NCBI GenBank assembly: GCA_965153355.1
Contig: OZ231127.1
Coordinates: 6,572,001-6,636,000, forward strand
Origin: Flaccisagitta enflata
Taxonomy: Eukaryota; Chaetognatha; Sagittoidea; Aphragmophora
Direction: 5' to 3'
DNA: 64,000 nt
The notes beneath the pieces were generated by a model. That model saw only the letters and a list, made by a program, of their open reading frames with translations. It was not told the origin of the DNA and did not search any database. The position numbers and the translations under genes were made by a program. Shown one piece after another: positions 1 to 16,250 of this stretch (positions are counted from its first letter, which is position 1; each line of letters opens with the position of its first letter).

Positions 1-256
1 GACTCTGGCAAAGTGGTCTTCTACACTGAATTTTCTCACCTCAAAGTTCCTCTAATTGGCCATTGAGGTTTGGCCTTTGGCAAAAGGGTCTTCTACACTG
101 AGTTACTTCACCTCAAAGTTCCTGTAAGTGGCCATTGAGGTTGGGACTCTGGCAAAGTGGTCTTCTACACTGAATTTTCTCACCTCAAAGTTCCTCTAAT
201 TGGCCATTGAGGTTTGGCCTTTGGCAAAGGGGGTCTTATTCATTGAGTTTTCTCAC
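1..256 (-). repeat. Left-arm exon-5 edge array (about 72-bp unit)
   Basis: Read on the minus strand, units of the exon-5 3' edge (ATGGCCACTTACAGGAAC..TTTGAG), donor gtgaga and AAAACTCAG follow one another at least three times before the window edge. This is the mirror of 29680-30125, with unit-level differences (for example AATTAGAGG for ACTTACAGG). Confidence 0.85.
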
Positions 257-410
257 CTCAAAGTTCCTGTAAGTGGCCATTGAGGTTGGGACTTTGGCAA
301 AAGGGTCTTCTTCATTGGGTTTTCCGGGCTCAGTTTCAACAGCAAGTTTCATTCCCATGTCCAACTTCTTCTCCATGCCCTCCTCGTCCTTCCACATTGA
401 AGCGTATTTC
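257..410 (-). CDS. Exon 5 of the left-arm gene copy
   Basis: This is the reverse-complement partner of 29526-29679 and has the same 154-nt length. It encodes KYASMWKDEEGMEKK, then LAVETEPGKPNEEDPFAK, and ends SMATYRNFE. The acceptor is CTCCTCAG and the donor GAG|gtgaga. Relative to the right arm there are two synonymous changes (TAC for TAT, TCA for TCG). The reading frame is intact, so there is no sign of decay. It is followed on its 3' side by the tandem array at 1-256. Confidence 0.8.
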
Positions 411-539
411 CTGAGGAGAGGGATGAAAGAAATAATGACTGAATGAATGAATGAATGAATAAATGAATGAATGATTGTATGACTGAATAAATGAATAAAT
501 GGATGAATGGATGAAGGCATGAAATGAACATGCCCTCAT

Positions 540-703
540 CCTGCCACTTTAAAGCGAATTCACTAAGGAGATGAATGAATGAATGTTGTTGCTGTCATTG
601 CTGCTGTTGTTGCTGTTGCTGTTGCTGTTGCTGTTGCCGCTGTTGTCGGTTGTTGCCGATGTTGTTGCTGTTGCTACATATATGTTTCTGCGTTGTTTCA
701 TGC

Positions 704-738
<35 letters not shown>

Positions 739-1840
739 TTGTTGCTGTTGTTGCTGTTGTTGTTGTTGCTGTTGTTGTTGCTGTTGTTGTTGCTGTTGTT
801 GCTGTTTTTGTTGTTGTTCCTGTTGTTATTCCTGTTGTTGTTGTTGTTGTTGTTCCTGTTGTTGTTATTGTTATTGTTGCTGTTGTTGCTGATGTTGTTG
901 TTTTTGTTTTTGCTGTAGTTGTTCCTGTTGTTGCTATTGTTGCTGTTATTGTTGTTACTGTTATTATTATAGTTGCTGATGCTGTTGCTATTGTTATTTC
1001 AGGTTGTAGTTGTCCTGTTGTTGCTATTGCTGTTGTTATTGTTGTTTTAGCTGCTTGTTGCCAATGCTGCTGTTTTATCTTTGTTGCAGTTGTCTCGTTG
1101 TTGTTAAGGTTGGCTGCTGCTGTTACTTTTCATATATACAAGGTTGCTGATGTTGTTTTTCTTGTTTTTGTTTTGCTGTTCCTGCTGTTGTTATTGTTGT
1201 TGTTATTGTTATTACAGAAGCTTTTGCTGTTGTTGTTGTTGTTGCTGTTGTTATTGTTTTGCTTTGTTGTAGCTGTATTTCCTGTTGTTGTTGATGTTGC
1301 TGTTGTTATTGTTGTTGCTGTTGTTGCTGATGTTGTTTTTGTTGTTCCTGTTGTTGCAGTTGTTCCTGTTGTTGCTATTGTTATTGTTGCTGTTGTTGCT
1401 GATGCTGTTGTTTTTGTTTTTGCTGTAGTTGTTCCTGTTGTTGTTATTGTCAATGATGTTGTTGTTGATGCTGTTGTTTTTTTTTTGTTGTAGTTGTTCC
1501 TGTTGTTGCTGTTATTGTTGTTATTGTTGTTGCTGTTGTTGTTGCCGATGTTGTTGTTTTTGTTTTTGTTTTTGTTGTTCCCGCTGCTGTTGGTGTTGTT
1601 ATTGCTGTTGTAGTTGTTGTTGTTGTTTTTATTTTTGCTGTAGTTGTTGCTGCTGTTGTTGCTGTTGTTGCTGTTGTTGTTGTTGTTGCTGCTGTTGCTG
1701 TTGCTGTTTTTGCTGTCTCTGCTGTTGTTTTTGCTGGGTTGCTGTTGTTGTTGCAGCCGTTGCTGTTGCTGTTACTGTTGCTGTTGCTGTTTTTGTTCTT
1801 TGTTGTTGTTGTTGTTGTCGTTGTTGTTGTTGAAACTTAC
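540..1840. repeat. TTG/CTG/TTC interrupted microsatellite, left intron 4
   Basis: A 1.2-kb tract of TTG with CTG, TTA, TTC and TTTTTG interruptions begins right at the exon-4 donor on the minus strand. The right-arm partner (28664-29355, CAA-type) is about half the length. Long hydrophobic or Cys/Leu/Val reading frames here are microsatellite artefacts. A short ATGA/AATG array lies at 430-535. Confidence 0.9.
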
Positions 1841-1968
1841 TTTTTGAGTCCCTCGACGAGGATCTCCTGTGATTGGATGTTGTCTTCGATTTGCTTCATT
1901 TTCAATTCCCTCATTTTTTGTCCAATCTTCAGCAAAATGTCTTCCTCTTGATCCCTACGTTTCAATGC
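1841..1968 (-). CDS. Exon 4 of the left-arm gene copy
   Basis: This is the partner of 28536-28663, 128 nt, entering at phase 0 and leaving at phase 2. It encodes a charged helix starting ALKRRDQEEDILLK and ending VEGLKK. The acceptor is CCACCTCACAG. The donor here is the good consensus AAA|gtaagt, whereas the right arm has AAA|gtcagt at the same place. A long TTG/CTG-type microsatellite lies directly 3' of the donor. Confidence 0.8.
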
Positions 1969-1989
1969 CTGTGAGGTGGACAGACGAAG

Positions 1990-3500
1990 AAAAGGAAAAA
2001 CAATAAAGCCGCGAGTGATTAGAAAGGGTCAGCGATGCTAAGGGCCGCTGCCTCGCTGCAACAGGGCAAAGGGTACAACTTCACATCTACTACATAAGTG
2101 ATCGTTCAACTAAGCCCGATCGGCAACGAATACGCATTTGAGTTATCAACTGCTTTATCCTTTCTTCTCGCAATACTTTGAAAAAATAATCATCATTTTT
2201 CATTCACTCTTCTGTACTACATAAATCATAGAATTCATAATTAATCATTTTTCGTCTTGTTATCATATATCTTGTTATGACGGCGAATTTTTGAAGGAAA
2301 ATTAAGTGTTTCACCATACTTTTTGCATCATTATCCAGCACAACAACGTTCTGAACGCTTATATAGACATTTTGTCTCTAAAGACACTGTATACCTTTAA
2401 TATATTCTGACCCAAAGTAATTTTGAATCCATGATTCACATGGAACAAGCAGAAAATGATGGGTTTTGAAGAATTTCTGCTTACATTTTTTTCATTTTCT
2501 GTGGTCTAAATTCTAAGTCCAATTTTTACCAGCCAAACAAAGTGAAATTTTGCATTTTGAAAAACATAGTTCTTCCTGTAATTGATTTAGTGGGAAGAAT
2601 CATGTTCTTGTTATTTAATATTTTTAATTTTTCTATGCAAATTTAGAATTTGACTAACACAGCCACCAAAACGAAAAGAGAAATTTTTGATAAATTTTTT
2701 TTTTATTAACATTGGCTAAACTTCATCCTTCTTGCTCAATTAATGCATATTTTTGTTTTAAATATCATGTCTGAGCTATCTGAATCATTTTAAGGCAGCG
2801 GGCTCGGTGGGGACTATGTCCTGCAGAACACAGTGGGACTTTTGTCCACCGCTGTCCAGACGTCCTCTCTGTCCATCTTCAGGCTTGTCCTTTGGGCCCA
2901 TTCTGACCCCACACTTGCCAAATAGCCCAAAATCCACAACATGGTCTACCCAGCAAATGACCCACCCAAGACATGGCTCAAATCCAGCAAATGGCCCAAA
3001 TTCTGGCCACAAAGAACTCCCACCCTGGCCCGGAGGTCCATCATTTTGGTCTCCAGTACCTAGATTCTGACCATAGATTTGGGCCATTTAGCTTGATCTG
3101 TGGGCCAATATGTTTTGTTTCCAATACGCTTAGATTTGGCCATTTGGCAGACTGGGGGCAGAATTGTATTTGAATAGCTCCCAAAGACATAAAGCCCCAG
3201 GACGTGCAGGGAGACGTGACTTGGACGGACGGATGGACAGATTCCCCCCTGTGTTCTACAGACTGGTCCCTTCGGGCACGCGCCTGCTCCTCCCCTTTCA
3301 ACTTAATCAGACACTTACTCAAGCAGGCACGGGCACTTCTCGACCCTTACTGCCTTTTAAATGAATAATCATCATCTTTTATTCACTCTTCTGTACTCGA
3401 TGAATCATAAAATTCATAATAAATCATTTTTTATCTTATTTTCATATATCTTGTCATCATCCTTCAATTTGAAAGATCTTTTTTCTTTTCCTTTCTCAAT
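1990..3500. repeat. Left intron 3 segment with arm-specific 1.17-kb insertion
   Basis: A block of about 90 bp (TTCACTCTTCTGTACT, AATCATAGAATTCATAA) at 2185-2275 recurs at 3361-3460, whereas the right arm has it once (about 28190-28275). The extra 1.17 kb on the left therefore lies between direct repeats. It holds AT-rich unique sequence and a degenerate foldback element (about 2795-3345) with ends AAGGCAGCGGGCTCGG and TCGGGCACGCGCC. Confidence 0.75.
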
Positions 3501-5170
3501 ATCGGCTGAGGCCAGAGGTCATTAATTCATTCATTCATTCATTCATTCATTCATTCATTCATTCATTCATTCATTCATTCATTAATTCATTCATTCATTC
3601 ATTCATTCATACATTCATCCATTCATTCATTCATTCATCCATTCATCCAATAATCCATTCATCCATTCATTCATTCATTCATTCATTCATTCATTCAATC
3701 ATTCATCCAGTAATTCATTCTTTTTTGTCTCAAAATCATCCTTCATCTTGATGGCTCTCTTTTCTTTTCCCATTCGGTATCCGCTAAGGCTAGAAGTCAT
3801 TCATTCACTCATTCATTCAGTCATTCATTCACTCATTCACTCATTCATTCAGTCATTCATTCATAAATTAATTCATTCATTCATTCATTCAATCATTTAT
3901 TCATTCATTCATTCATTTCTTCAATCATTCATCCAGTCACTTATTCTTTTTTACCTCAAAATCATCCTTCATCTTTATAGATCTCTTTTCTTTTCCCTTT
4001 GCTATCCGCTATACAGAAGTCATTCATTCATTCATTCATTCAATCATTCAATCATTCATTCACTCCTTCAATCATTCATTCATTCATTCATTCATTCATT
4101 CATTCATTCGTTCGTTCATTCGTTCTTTCATTCATTACTTCAATCATTCATCCAGTCATTTTTTCTTTTTTACCTCAAAATCATCCTTCATCTTTATAGA
4201 TCTCTTTTCTTTTCCCTTTCGTTATCCGCTAAGGCCAGAAGTCATTCATTCATTCATTCATTCAATCATTCAATCATTCATTCACTCCTTCAATCATTCA
4301 TTCATTCATTCATTCATTCATTCATTCATTCGTTCATTCGTTCTTTCATTCATTACTTCAATCATTCATCCAGTCATTTTTTCTTTTTTACCTCGAAATC
4401 ATCCTTCATCTTGATGGATCTCTATTCTTTTTCCCTTTCCGTATCCGCTAAGGCCAGAAGTCATTCATTTTTTCATTCATGCATTCATTCATTCATTCAT
4501 TCATTCATTCATTCATTCATTCATTCATTCATTCATTCATTCATTCATTCATTCATTCATTCATTCATTCATTCATTCATTCATTCATTCATTCATTCAT
4601 TCATTCATTCATTCGTTCATTCGTTCTTTCATTCATTACTTCAATCATTCATCCAGTCATTTATTCTTTTTTACCTCAAAAGCATCCTTCATCTTGATGG
4701 ATCTCTATTCTTTTTCCCTTTCCGTATCCGCTAAGGGGAGAAGTCATTCATTCATTCATTCATTCATTCATTCATTCATTACATTATTCATTCATTCATT
4801 CATTCATTCATTCATTCATTCATTCATTCATTCATTCTTTCATTCATTCATTCATTCTTTTTTACGTCGTAATCATCCTTCATCTTACGGATCTCTTTCT
4901 TTCCTTCCAATATCCGCTGAGGTTAAGAAGTCATTCATTCATTCATTCATTCATTCATTCATTCATTCATTCATTCATTCATTCATTCATTCATTCATTC
5001 ATTCTACTTTACATCATAATCATCCTTCATCTTGATGGATCTCTTTTTCTTTCCCCTTCCAATATCCGCTGAGGCAAGAAGTCATTCATTCATTCATTCA
5101 TTCATTCATTCATTCATTCACTATTCATTCATTCATTCATTCATTCATTCATTCATTCATTCTACTTTAC
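3500..5170 (-). repeat. Left-arm exon-3 edge array with ATTC microsatellite
   Basis: About eight copies of a 70-80-bp block (TACCTCATAATCATCC, TTCATCTTGATGGATC, ATCCGCTAAGGCCAGAAG) alternate with ATTC arrays. Each block is the complement of the exon-3 3' edge plus donor. The mirror is 27121-28185. HSFI-repeat reading frames here are artefacts. Confidence 0.9.
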
Positions 5171-5279
5171 CTCATAATCATCCTTCATCTTGATGGATCT
5201 CTTTTCTTTTCCCTTCCAGTATCCGCTGAGGCCAGAAGTCTTCCAGTTTGAGGTAGATTCAAAATATGGCAACAATTTT
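5171..5279 (-). CDS. Exon 3 of the left-arm gene copy
   Basis: This is the partner of 27012-27120, 109 nt, phase 2 in and phase 0 out, donor GAG|gtaaag. It encodes KLLPYFESTSNWKTSGLSG followed by YWKGKEKRSIKMKDDYE. Residue Leu in SGLSGYW is Val in the right-arm exon; the right-arm array copies also read Leu, so Leu is probably ancestral. Its 3' edge is amplified with ATTC repeats at about 3500-5170. Confidence 0.75.
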
Positions 5280-5833
5280 CTGTCGATTCAAACAAAAAAT
5301 GGCAAACAATTAAAATTGAGAAGTTCTGTCACACCCCGCAATAATGGAGCCAAGAGCAATGGTAAACCGGCGATAATGGATATGAAATCTTAGTCTCTTT
5401 AGATGCTTTTTTTGGATAAAAATTCTTTATTTGCAATTCAGAAAAAAAATCCATCTAAGACAGATTAAAATTTGATGTCCCTTGACCAGCATTATTGCAG
5501 GGTTCATTTCTAATGTAAGAGGGTGTTCTTTAGTGAATTCCATGTGTTCATTTGAAGATTTAATGTCCCTTGACAATCATTATTGCGGGGTTCATTTGTA
5601 TTGTAAGAGAGTTGCAGACTCGCAGAAGGTACGGTAGGTACGACAAGACAAGTTGCAGCGCTCCAAGACAAGTTGCAGCGCTCCGCTTTACTACGTTAAC
5701 TCCGTTCACGGGCTCGCTAACTCACTTCGCTCAATCCCTCGTGGAACAGTTGATATTCATATGTGTTCACGCTGTAAACGCGATAGAAGGGAACAATTGT
5801 TTTTTTTTTTCGTTACTAGAAACACACCCTTAC
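5280..5833. repeat. Left intron 2: direct repeat and Ser-anticodon-free SDR element
   Basis: A block of about 100 bp containing TTGACAATCATTATTGCGGG is present twice (5480-5530 and 5565-5610). From about 5640 to 5830 lies a dispersed element rich in GCTCCGCTTTACTACG and GGGCTCGCTAACTCACTTCG, ending CTAGAAACACACCC four bases from the exon-2 donor. The mirror is 25939-26260. No tRNA fold was seen. Confidence 0.65.
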
Positions 5834-5951
5834 CTGTAGACGTGGACCATATCTTCCGGGACATAGTCGGAGTAGTAGGGATAATAAGGGACGAGTTGCT
5901 TGTAGTAGGGCAGGAGATCAGCGGGGATGCGGTTCAGGAATGTTCCTTTAG
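5834..5951 (-). CDS. Exon 2 of the left-arm gene copy
   Basis: This is the partner of 25817-25934, 118 nt, phase 1 in and phase 2 out, donor CAG|gtaagg. It encodes the Tyr/Pro-rich segment KGTFLNRIPADLLPYYKQL and VPYYPYYSDYVPEDMVHVY. One synonymous difference (CCC for CCT) from the right arm was seen. An AG dinucleotide array lies just upstream of its acceptor. Confidence 0.8.
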
Positions 5952-5959
5952 CTGTTGTA

Positions 5960-5966
<7 letters not shown>

Positions 5967-6055
<89 letters not shown>

Positions 6056-6059
6056 AGAG
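5967..6059. repeat. AG microsatellite upstream of left exon 2
   Basis: An AG/GA dinucleotide tract with one interruption; the partner is the CT array at 25708-25802, which differs in length. Confidence 0.9.
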
Positions 6060-6234
6060 ATTGGGATTCGTGTAAGAACGATGATCTACGTCTAATTTGC
6101 ATAAAGCAGTAATTAGATTTAGCGAGTAGTTCAAAGCGCATCATGATCTGCTTGGCACTCATAGCGAAGAAATTATGTTTTGCTTTTTTTTTCCGAGCGT
6201 ACGGAAACTGTTTGTTTCAAGCTCTCTGCCAATA

Positions 6235-8480
6235 ACTGAAATAAAACAACAAAATGTTTCGTTGGTACGACGTTCAATTTAGTTTGGTAAGTCTTGATTC
6301 GCTAATAAGTGAAATGGGACTCAGGACGAGTCTCCGTCAGCCCGAGACTTCAGTCACTGCACCAACGGATGGTCGAGTACCAGCGGGTGAGTATCAATTG
6401 CGTGCACGCAACCCTACTGCCCCCTTCGTCCATAGATTCGTCGCGTCCGTTTGTCAGACTTCATCTTTTATAATACTTAATTATTAGTTCTATATAACCT
6501 CAAGTGAATTTTTGCCATTTCAGATCATTTTTAAGTCGCATGCACGCACTCTACAAACCCACTCCCGTCCGTCTGTCGGTCGGTCTGTCACGCTTAGCTT
6601 CGTTAGTTTTTTTTTTTGGTTGTTTTACATCATCTTAAGTCATTTTAAGGTTATTTGAAGACAAATTATACTAGCTCCTTAGTCTTTATCTTTTGTTTTA
6701 TTCTTTTAGTCTTTTAGTCTTTAGTCTTTTTAGTCTTAGTCTTTTAGTCTTTTAGTCTTAGTCCTTTAGTTTTTTAGTCTTTTAGTCTTTTTGTGGTTTT
6801 TTGTCTTATGGTCTTAACAACCGCACGCGACTGTAAGGTGTTGGCCTGGTTTAAGTTATTTCTAGCACTGGTCATTTGTTCATGCTAACCGGGTGTATAT
6901 CATTGAGTCGCTTTTGATTTTTCCCTCCCCCTTTGATTTTCTTCCCGCGACGCATCGCGTTGCATTTTAATATCTATGATTTTCTTCCCCATATAGCAAT
7001 AAAACTATGAAGATAAAGTTTGAATAGTGTTAAATTGTGTTTTACCAATTGAGTTTTATGATTTAGTACTGTCAAAGTATATTTTTCCAAATTTCCTTTT
7101 TTTTCTTTTTCCCTTTGATTTCCTTCCCCAACTCCAGACCCTTTGATTCCCCCCCCTCCACGGGGGAGGGGGTAAACTCAAGAATATGTAGGCCTGACTT
7201 AAAAGTTAAATCAAGTCAGTTAAGTCAATTTAGTCATGAACGTCAATCTATATCGTTTTAAGTTTAATTTATTTCTGTGCCGCACGCGACTTTAAGGTGT
7301 TGACCTTCTAAGCGATTGATGTCAGGAAGGCTAATGTCCTGTAGGACACAGGGGGAATTCTCAGACGCCCGTCCTTCCGTCCTTCCGTCCTTCCGTCCAG
7401 TTGGGGGGGGGGGGGGGGGCCTCACTCTTTTTGCTCTCTCTGTACCTGATTTTGCCTGATTTTGGCCCGATTTGCAATTCCCTCGGAGCCATCAGAATAG
7501 GCTGTATAGCCCTTTCAATTCCAATTCAGCCTTTGAGACTTTAAATCAGCCTCCATACCCTGGCATCTGCCCTCCAGACCTCACCAGCCCTCCATACCCA
7601 AAATCCACCCTCAAGGCCTCAAACCAGCTCTTTAGGCCTCAACTTTGTCCTCTCAGCCTCTAGCCTGCCCCTCAAACCTCAAATCTACTCTTTAAAACCT
7701 AATTCTGCCCTCCAGGCTTCAAACCTGCCTTTAATGACTTCTATCCATCTTCTCAGACCTAATAAATTTAGTGATCGCCCCGAATTCTCTGTGTCCTACA
7801 GTGACATTGCTCAGGGGCCGCTGCCCTGGTTTTCTCTCCACTACTTCACTATCACCCTAAGCAGGGCATCGGGCACCGCTGACCATGTGCGATTGATGTC
7901 AGGGACGCGAATTCAACGTTTAGTAAGGCAGGACAACCTCATCAAGAACGAGGGTAAGGACGCGCATCAAGTCTCCGAACTTTAATTTTCAACTTACCTG
8001 GCTTTTGACTGGGTTCCGTAGACGTCGGACGAACAGATGCAGCCGATGCCGACATTTTGGATGACAGATGCGAGACATTTTGGATGACAGATGCGAGACG
8101 GCGAAGGATGACAGATGGTAGTATCCAACCGACAGATGGTGATATCCAACGACAGATGTTTTTGTTTCAACGATACAGATGACAGATGTCGATGTCAGGC
8201 CGAAGATGACAGATGTCGATGTCAGATGTTAACGACAAATGACAGATGTAGATGACGACACCAAAAACGACGCCAGCGCGATGAGACCGAGAGAGAGTGT
8301 GGAAGACAAGAAAAAATAGACACGAGATCACATTAATGATGATTAGGCTATTTATTTAGAAAACAAAAAGTCATTTGTTCTTTTAACAAAAAGTCATTTG
8401 TTCTTTTCTTTTTTTTCCTTTTGTTTGGCCTTGTCTCTTTTTTCTCTCTCTCTCTGTGTTTGACTTCTGGCCTAGTTGAG
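6235..8480. other. Left intron 1, outer part: dispersed repeats and foldback insertion
   Basis: No exon is supported here. It holds a GTCGCATGCACGC plus CCGTCTGTCGGTCGGTC dispersed element (6530-6600), a TCTTTTAGT-type short tandem repeat (6690-6810), GC-rich GGGG/CCCC tracts, the foldback element at 7327-7888, and GACAGATG repeats (8030-8250). The mirror is 23280-24940. Confidence 0.7.
7312..7903. mobile_element. Foldback element with 15-bp target-site duplication, left arm only
   Basis: The 15-mer GCGATTGATGTCAGG flanks the insert (7312-7326 and 7889-7903), and the right arm has the uninterrupted site once (23806-23820, with one mismatch). The element (7327-7888) starts AAGGCTAATGTCCTGTAGGA and ends with the complement-like GTGTCCTACAGTGACATTGC, then GGGGCCGCTGCCCTGG and ACCGCTGACCATGT. 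The middle is a loose minisatellite of CCTCAAACCTGCCCTCCA-like units. No coding sequence was seen. Confidence 0.85.
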
Positions 8481-8482
8481 TC

Positions 8483-10315
<1,833 letters not shown>

Positions 10316-10822
10316 AAGATGTTTTTTGAATAGTTTCAACTATTTCAATTTGAAAGATATCAAACAGAAATAATCTCAAGCAAAAATGCATCTTTTATCT
10401 AAATTTTGTCGTACTATCAGTATCAAAGACTCCTAGAAACATAGAAGAAAATGACTTTCATGTTTACTGAGTGTTTGTTTTGAGTCATGTCCTATCACAA
10501 GAAGAGCCCACGAACCTGCAAATATTATACTCTGTAGTCTGTTTACAATATTATTGGCACTTTGCAAGAATTCATCCGTTTCCAGGTTCCAGAAACTTTG
10601 AATAGAATCAAGATTGACAACTTCAAATTATTCACTACCCACTATAAATTCAATCATGCTATCACGGTAAACTGATCACAGTAAATTGCATCATGCTTAT
10701 CATGCTATCATTTCGGGATGCTTTTCGCCTGTGGCGAGCCTTTTTTATGGAAGGCTTTTACGCAACGAACGCATATACAGACAGGAGAGACAGACAAACA
10801 GACGGACAAACTAACCAAAAAC
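10316..10822. other. Unique segment between the duplicated units
   Basis: About 500 bases of AT-rich sequence without an exon or recognised repeat, except ACAGACAGG-type units at its end. It has no partner in the right arm, so it belongs to the arm-specific duplication. Confidence 0.6.
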
Positions 10823-12465
<1,643 letters not shown>

Positions 12466-14380
12466 AAAGTGAAAGACATGAAAAAAACGTTACAAGATGC
12501 CTCATAGTATCTCTTTAAAGATAAGTCGGTCCGTCAAATGTCTCTTCGCAACTAGAATTGCATTTGAAAATTAGTTGTTTTTTTTTTCAAATTACAGTTA
12601 TTTTTGCGTGCTTGTCATAAACAGGCAGAGTCGTGTGTCTTCATTGATGAAATTGAAATCGCAAACATGCTATGGCATGCTAGAAAATACAGAGAGGCTA
12701 TAGAAGCTATAGAAGATCAAACATACCGCAAATATTTCTTTGCTCCGCAATAACCTTCCGTACAGTTTCAAACACATTGGGTAGCTTTTTTTTCATGCAT
12801 TAAGAAACAAGGCCAAGTAGGCCAATAGGTGCGACGTGTGGATCGTCGAACGAATGCGTTACAGACCGACAGACCGACAGACCGACCAACGGACACAGCC
12901 AGTTATAGAGGTGCTTTGTCGCACCTAAAAAAAATAACAAGAAAACTGGTCGAACAATTCATGAATATTGAATAATTCGATGAATCCGATTTAAATAGTA
13001 AAATGCCGTGCCAGCACTCATCAGAATAACCCAACGCCACGCCAACGCATGTAAGCATGACTGGATGCTTCGCAAGGCCACGCCATCAGTCGAAAGCATC
13101 GCCAACTTCACATCAACGTCACGTCACGTTACTCCAGCCGCGCGTGACAGTAAATCTCGGCGTCACTTTTTTACCCTCATCATCATCATTCGAGCTTGAA
13201 CGGGGTAGAGAGAGTGTTTATAAGAATGGCACGCCGCATTTCTGTTGACCATGCTCGCGGCATCGCTGCATATCAAGTACGTCGTCAAGTTGCGCCTCAC
13301 GCGCCGCCCGCGCTGCGCCTCACGTACCGCGCGGTGCCATGCCGTGAGTCGTTTGATAATCGCGTGGTTGTGATTCATCATCATCACAACAAATTCCATG
13401 AGATAACAATCCGCCGGTATTTCGGCGTTGCAGTCAACATCGAATTTGGCCTCTTCTGCACAAACAGCGCATAACACAAGTTAGGAGAGTGTGCAAACGC
13501 GTGTGTACGAGTAATGAGGATTCCGTTTCCGCCCGCAATAACTCCATGCAAGCGAGCGTATACAGCGCGATGCATAAAAACATATACACGTAAAAGTTGA
13601 AATCAATTTTTGGAAGTTTTTCTTGAGAGAATTTAAAAGAGCTCCAAAAAACAGAGACATTGCAACAAAGCCCAAACAGTTTGATCAAAAACAGGAATGA
13701 AAACTGTGTCTTTTTTTTTGCCGCTATCACATCAGGAATGTTTTTATTTACCTTAATATAACTCGTATACGAATTGAGCGACAGATGCCAGATACAACTC
13801 AAATGAAAGAATCTAGGTATGATTAAAGACAGTTTTAAGAGCTATTTGAAGATCTTGCATCTATTGACAATACTTAGTTTTCAATTTATGATAAAATCTA
13901 GTCAACTTAACCAAAATGTCTGGGATCGGTGCCAATCACTTCATTTATTCCAACTCTTTGGATTCCTCATAAAAACATTCTTTAAACAACTTTTGAGCAT
14001 AGTAATTTTAGATATAAAATTTGTATATTTTTTTTGCATCGCACTGTACATAAACGCGTACAAAAATTCGTACTTAAAGCTACCTCAGCAACGGGTCAAA
14101 TTGGTAATGACAGTCTGGATGATGACATTTGACATTGACGCCGACAGATGGCGGGACGGCGTCGGCGGGACCGGGGATTAGACGGCGTCCGACCGGACCG
14201 ACCGGAGGAGGCACCGTCGGCGCAGGATGACGGTCCGTTAAAGTAGCTTCAGATAGGGTTTAAGTTTAGGAAGAGTGTTAGCGTTCGATTCTATTCTCTT
14301 AAACGTTTGTGAGTTTGTGGGGGCATGTGTGATTGGGAGGTTGTCTGCTTTCTTTGCTTTTTATATTACTTATTTCTAAA
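12466..14380. other. Left intron 1, inner part: near-identical between arms
   Basis: This stretch of almost 2 kb mirrors 19900-21750 with open frames preserved unchanged in both arms, yet no coding pattern or splice structure is visible. It includes a GTGCGACAAAGCACC-type dispersed repeat with ACAGACCGACAGACCG (12815-12930), and a GC-rich patch of GCGCCTCACGCGCCGCCC type near 13290-13330. Confidence 0.6.
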
Positions 14381-14384
14381 TTTT

Positions 14385-14895
<511 letters not shown>

Positions 14896-15039
14896 GTGTG
14901 TAAATGTTTGTCTGAATAAACAGCTTCTCAGAGTGAAACTAACAACGGTCCCTCATCCCCAAATACGTTAAACTGCGCCTGCTTTCGGATGAGACAGGCG
15001 AGGTTCTCCCTTTCGGTCTCTTATCCCCCTTATTCTACA

Positions 15040-15490
15040 CATTCCTGTTTTTGGGCAGCGGCCCAGGGGTCGATGACCTATGCTTTCACACACATGGGAA
15101 TTTTCCCTCCTTCCTCATCTCTTCCTTCTCCCCCATCCACCCAGCCTCGAAGCCCATATCCCAGCCTCTTGGCCCAAATCCCAGTCTTGAGGCCCAAATC
15201 CCAACCTCCAGGCCTAAATCCCCACCCCAAGGCCAAAATTCCAGCCTCAAGGGATTTGGGCCTCAAGACTGGGATTTGGGCCAAGAGGCTGGGATATGGG
15301 CCTCGAGGCTGAGATGGAGGCAGAAGGGGGGTGTGGAGGAGAAGAAGAAGAAGGAGAGAAGGAGGAGGAGAAATTCCCCATATGTGTTGCAGGTCATCAC
15401 CCTTCGGGGCCGCTGCCTTGCTGCCCCCTCAACTTCAACCAAAACCTGCTTAAGCAGGGCACGGGTACCGCTGACCATCTCACGCTTTTG
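15040..15490. mobile_element. Foldback element inside the exon-1 array, left copy
   Basis: Ends GGGCAGCGGCCCAGGGGTCG..CTATGCTTTCACAC and CAGGTCATCACCCTTCGGGG..CCGCTGCC, then GGGCACGGGTACCGCTGACC. The interior is a minisatellite of CCCAGCCTCGAGGCCCATAT-like units that itself folds back (GGGCCTCAAGACTGGGATTT). It is present in both arms (mirror 18690-19175), so it predates the arm divergence. It interrupts the exon-1 edge array, since array-like sequence lies on both sides. Confidence 0.8.
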
Positions 15491-15499
15491 CGACTATTA

Positions 15500-15970
15500 G
15501 GCGATACAGGCAAGTGTCCACTCATTAAAATGACTTTACAATTGCACCTGCGTTGGGATATTTGGACAAGACAGGCAAGGGTCTCCCTTTCGGTCTCTAA
15601 CCCCCTCATGGATTCATCATTACAATTGCACCTGCTCTGGGGTTTTTAGGTGAGACAGGAAGAGGTCTTCCATTGGGTCCCCAAGACCACTCATTAATAC
15701 GACATTACAATTGCACCTGATTTGGGATTTTTGGACAAGACAGGCAAGGGTCTCCCTTTCGGTCTCCACCCCTCTCATGGATTCATCATTACAATTGCAC
15801 CTGCTCTGGGGTTTTTAGGTGAGACAGGAAGAGGTCTTCCATTGGGTCCCCAAGACCACTCATTAATACGACATTACAATTGCACCTGCTTTGGGATTTT
15901 TGGACAAGACAGGCAAGGGTCTCCCTTTCGGTCTTTAACCCCTCTCATGGATTCATCATTACAATTGCAC
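15500..15970 (-). repeat. Left-arm exon-1 edge array
   Basis: Complement of the array at 18209-18680: alternating units containing ACAATTGCACCTGCTCTGGG and ACAATTGCACCTGATTTGGG. The period is about 85 bp, with a dimeric higher-order period near 170. Confidence 0.85.
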
Positions 15971-16250
15971 CTGCTCTGGGGTTTTTAGGTGAGACAGGCA
16001 GAGGTCTTCCTTTGGGTCCCCAGTCCCACTCATTGGCCTCCACGCAATCCCAGTAATGCGGCAACATGCGATACTCCATCGTCGGTGGATCCTCCAAATC
16101 GGCCGATGATGCTACAGCGGCTGCTGCAGCGTTCAAAATGTTCGTAGTTGCTGCGGTTTTTGGTGCTGTTGCTGCAGCGGCTGCGACTTTGGTCGACGCC
16201 GATGTTGATGCCTCGGGGACGACTTCCGTTTTGACAGTCACGTACGGCAT
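15971..16250 (-). CDS. Exon 1 of the left-arm gene copy
   Basis: This is the partner of 17929-18208, with the same encoded peptide. It starts at ATG (MPYVTVKTEVVPEAS), passes through two Ala-rich blocks and ends GPKGRPLPVSPKNPRA at phase 1 before gtgcaa. With exons 2-5 it forms an intact head-to-head copy of the gene's 5' end, transcribed leftward. Whether it has its own 3' half cannot be seen, because it leaves the window. Confidence 0.75.

Noticed and set aside
575-1950. Long Leu/Val/Cys-rich open frames
   Set aside because: They are six-frame readings of TTG/CTG microsatellites. The same applies to the TTG, CAA, TTC, CT, GT, ATG and AAAC tracts throughout the window.
3748-5035. Open frame of HSFIHSF repeats, over 300 codons
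   Set aside because: It is the ATTC microsatellite read in one frame, opposite to the real exon-3 edge blocks.
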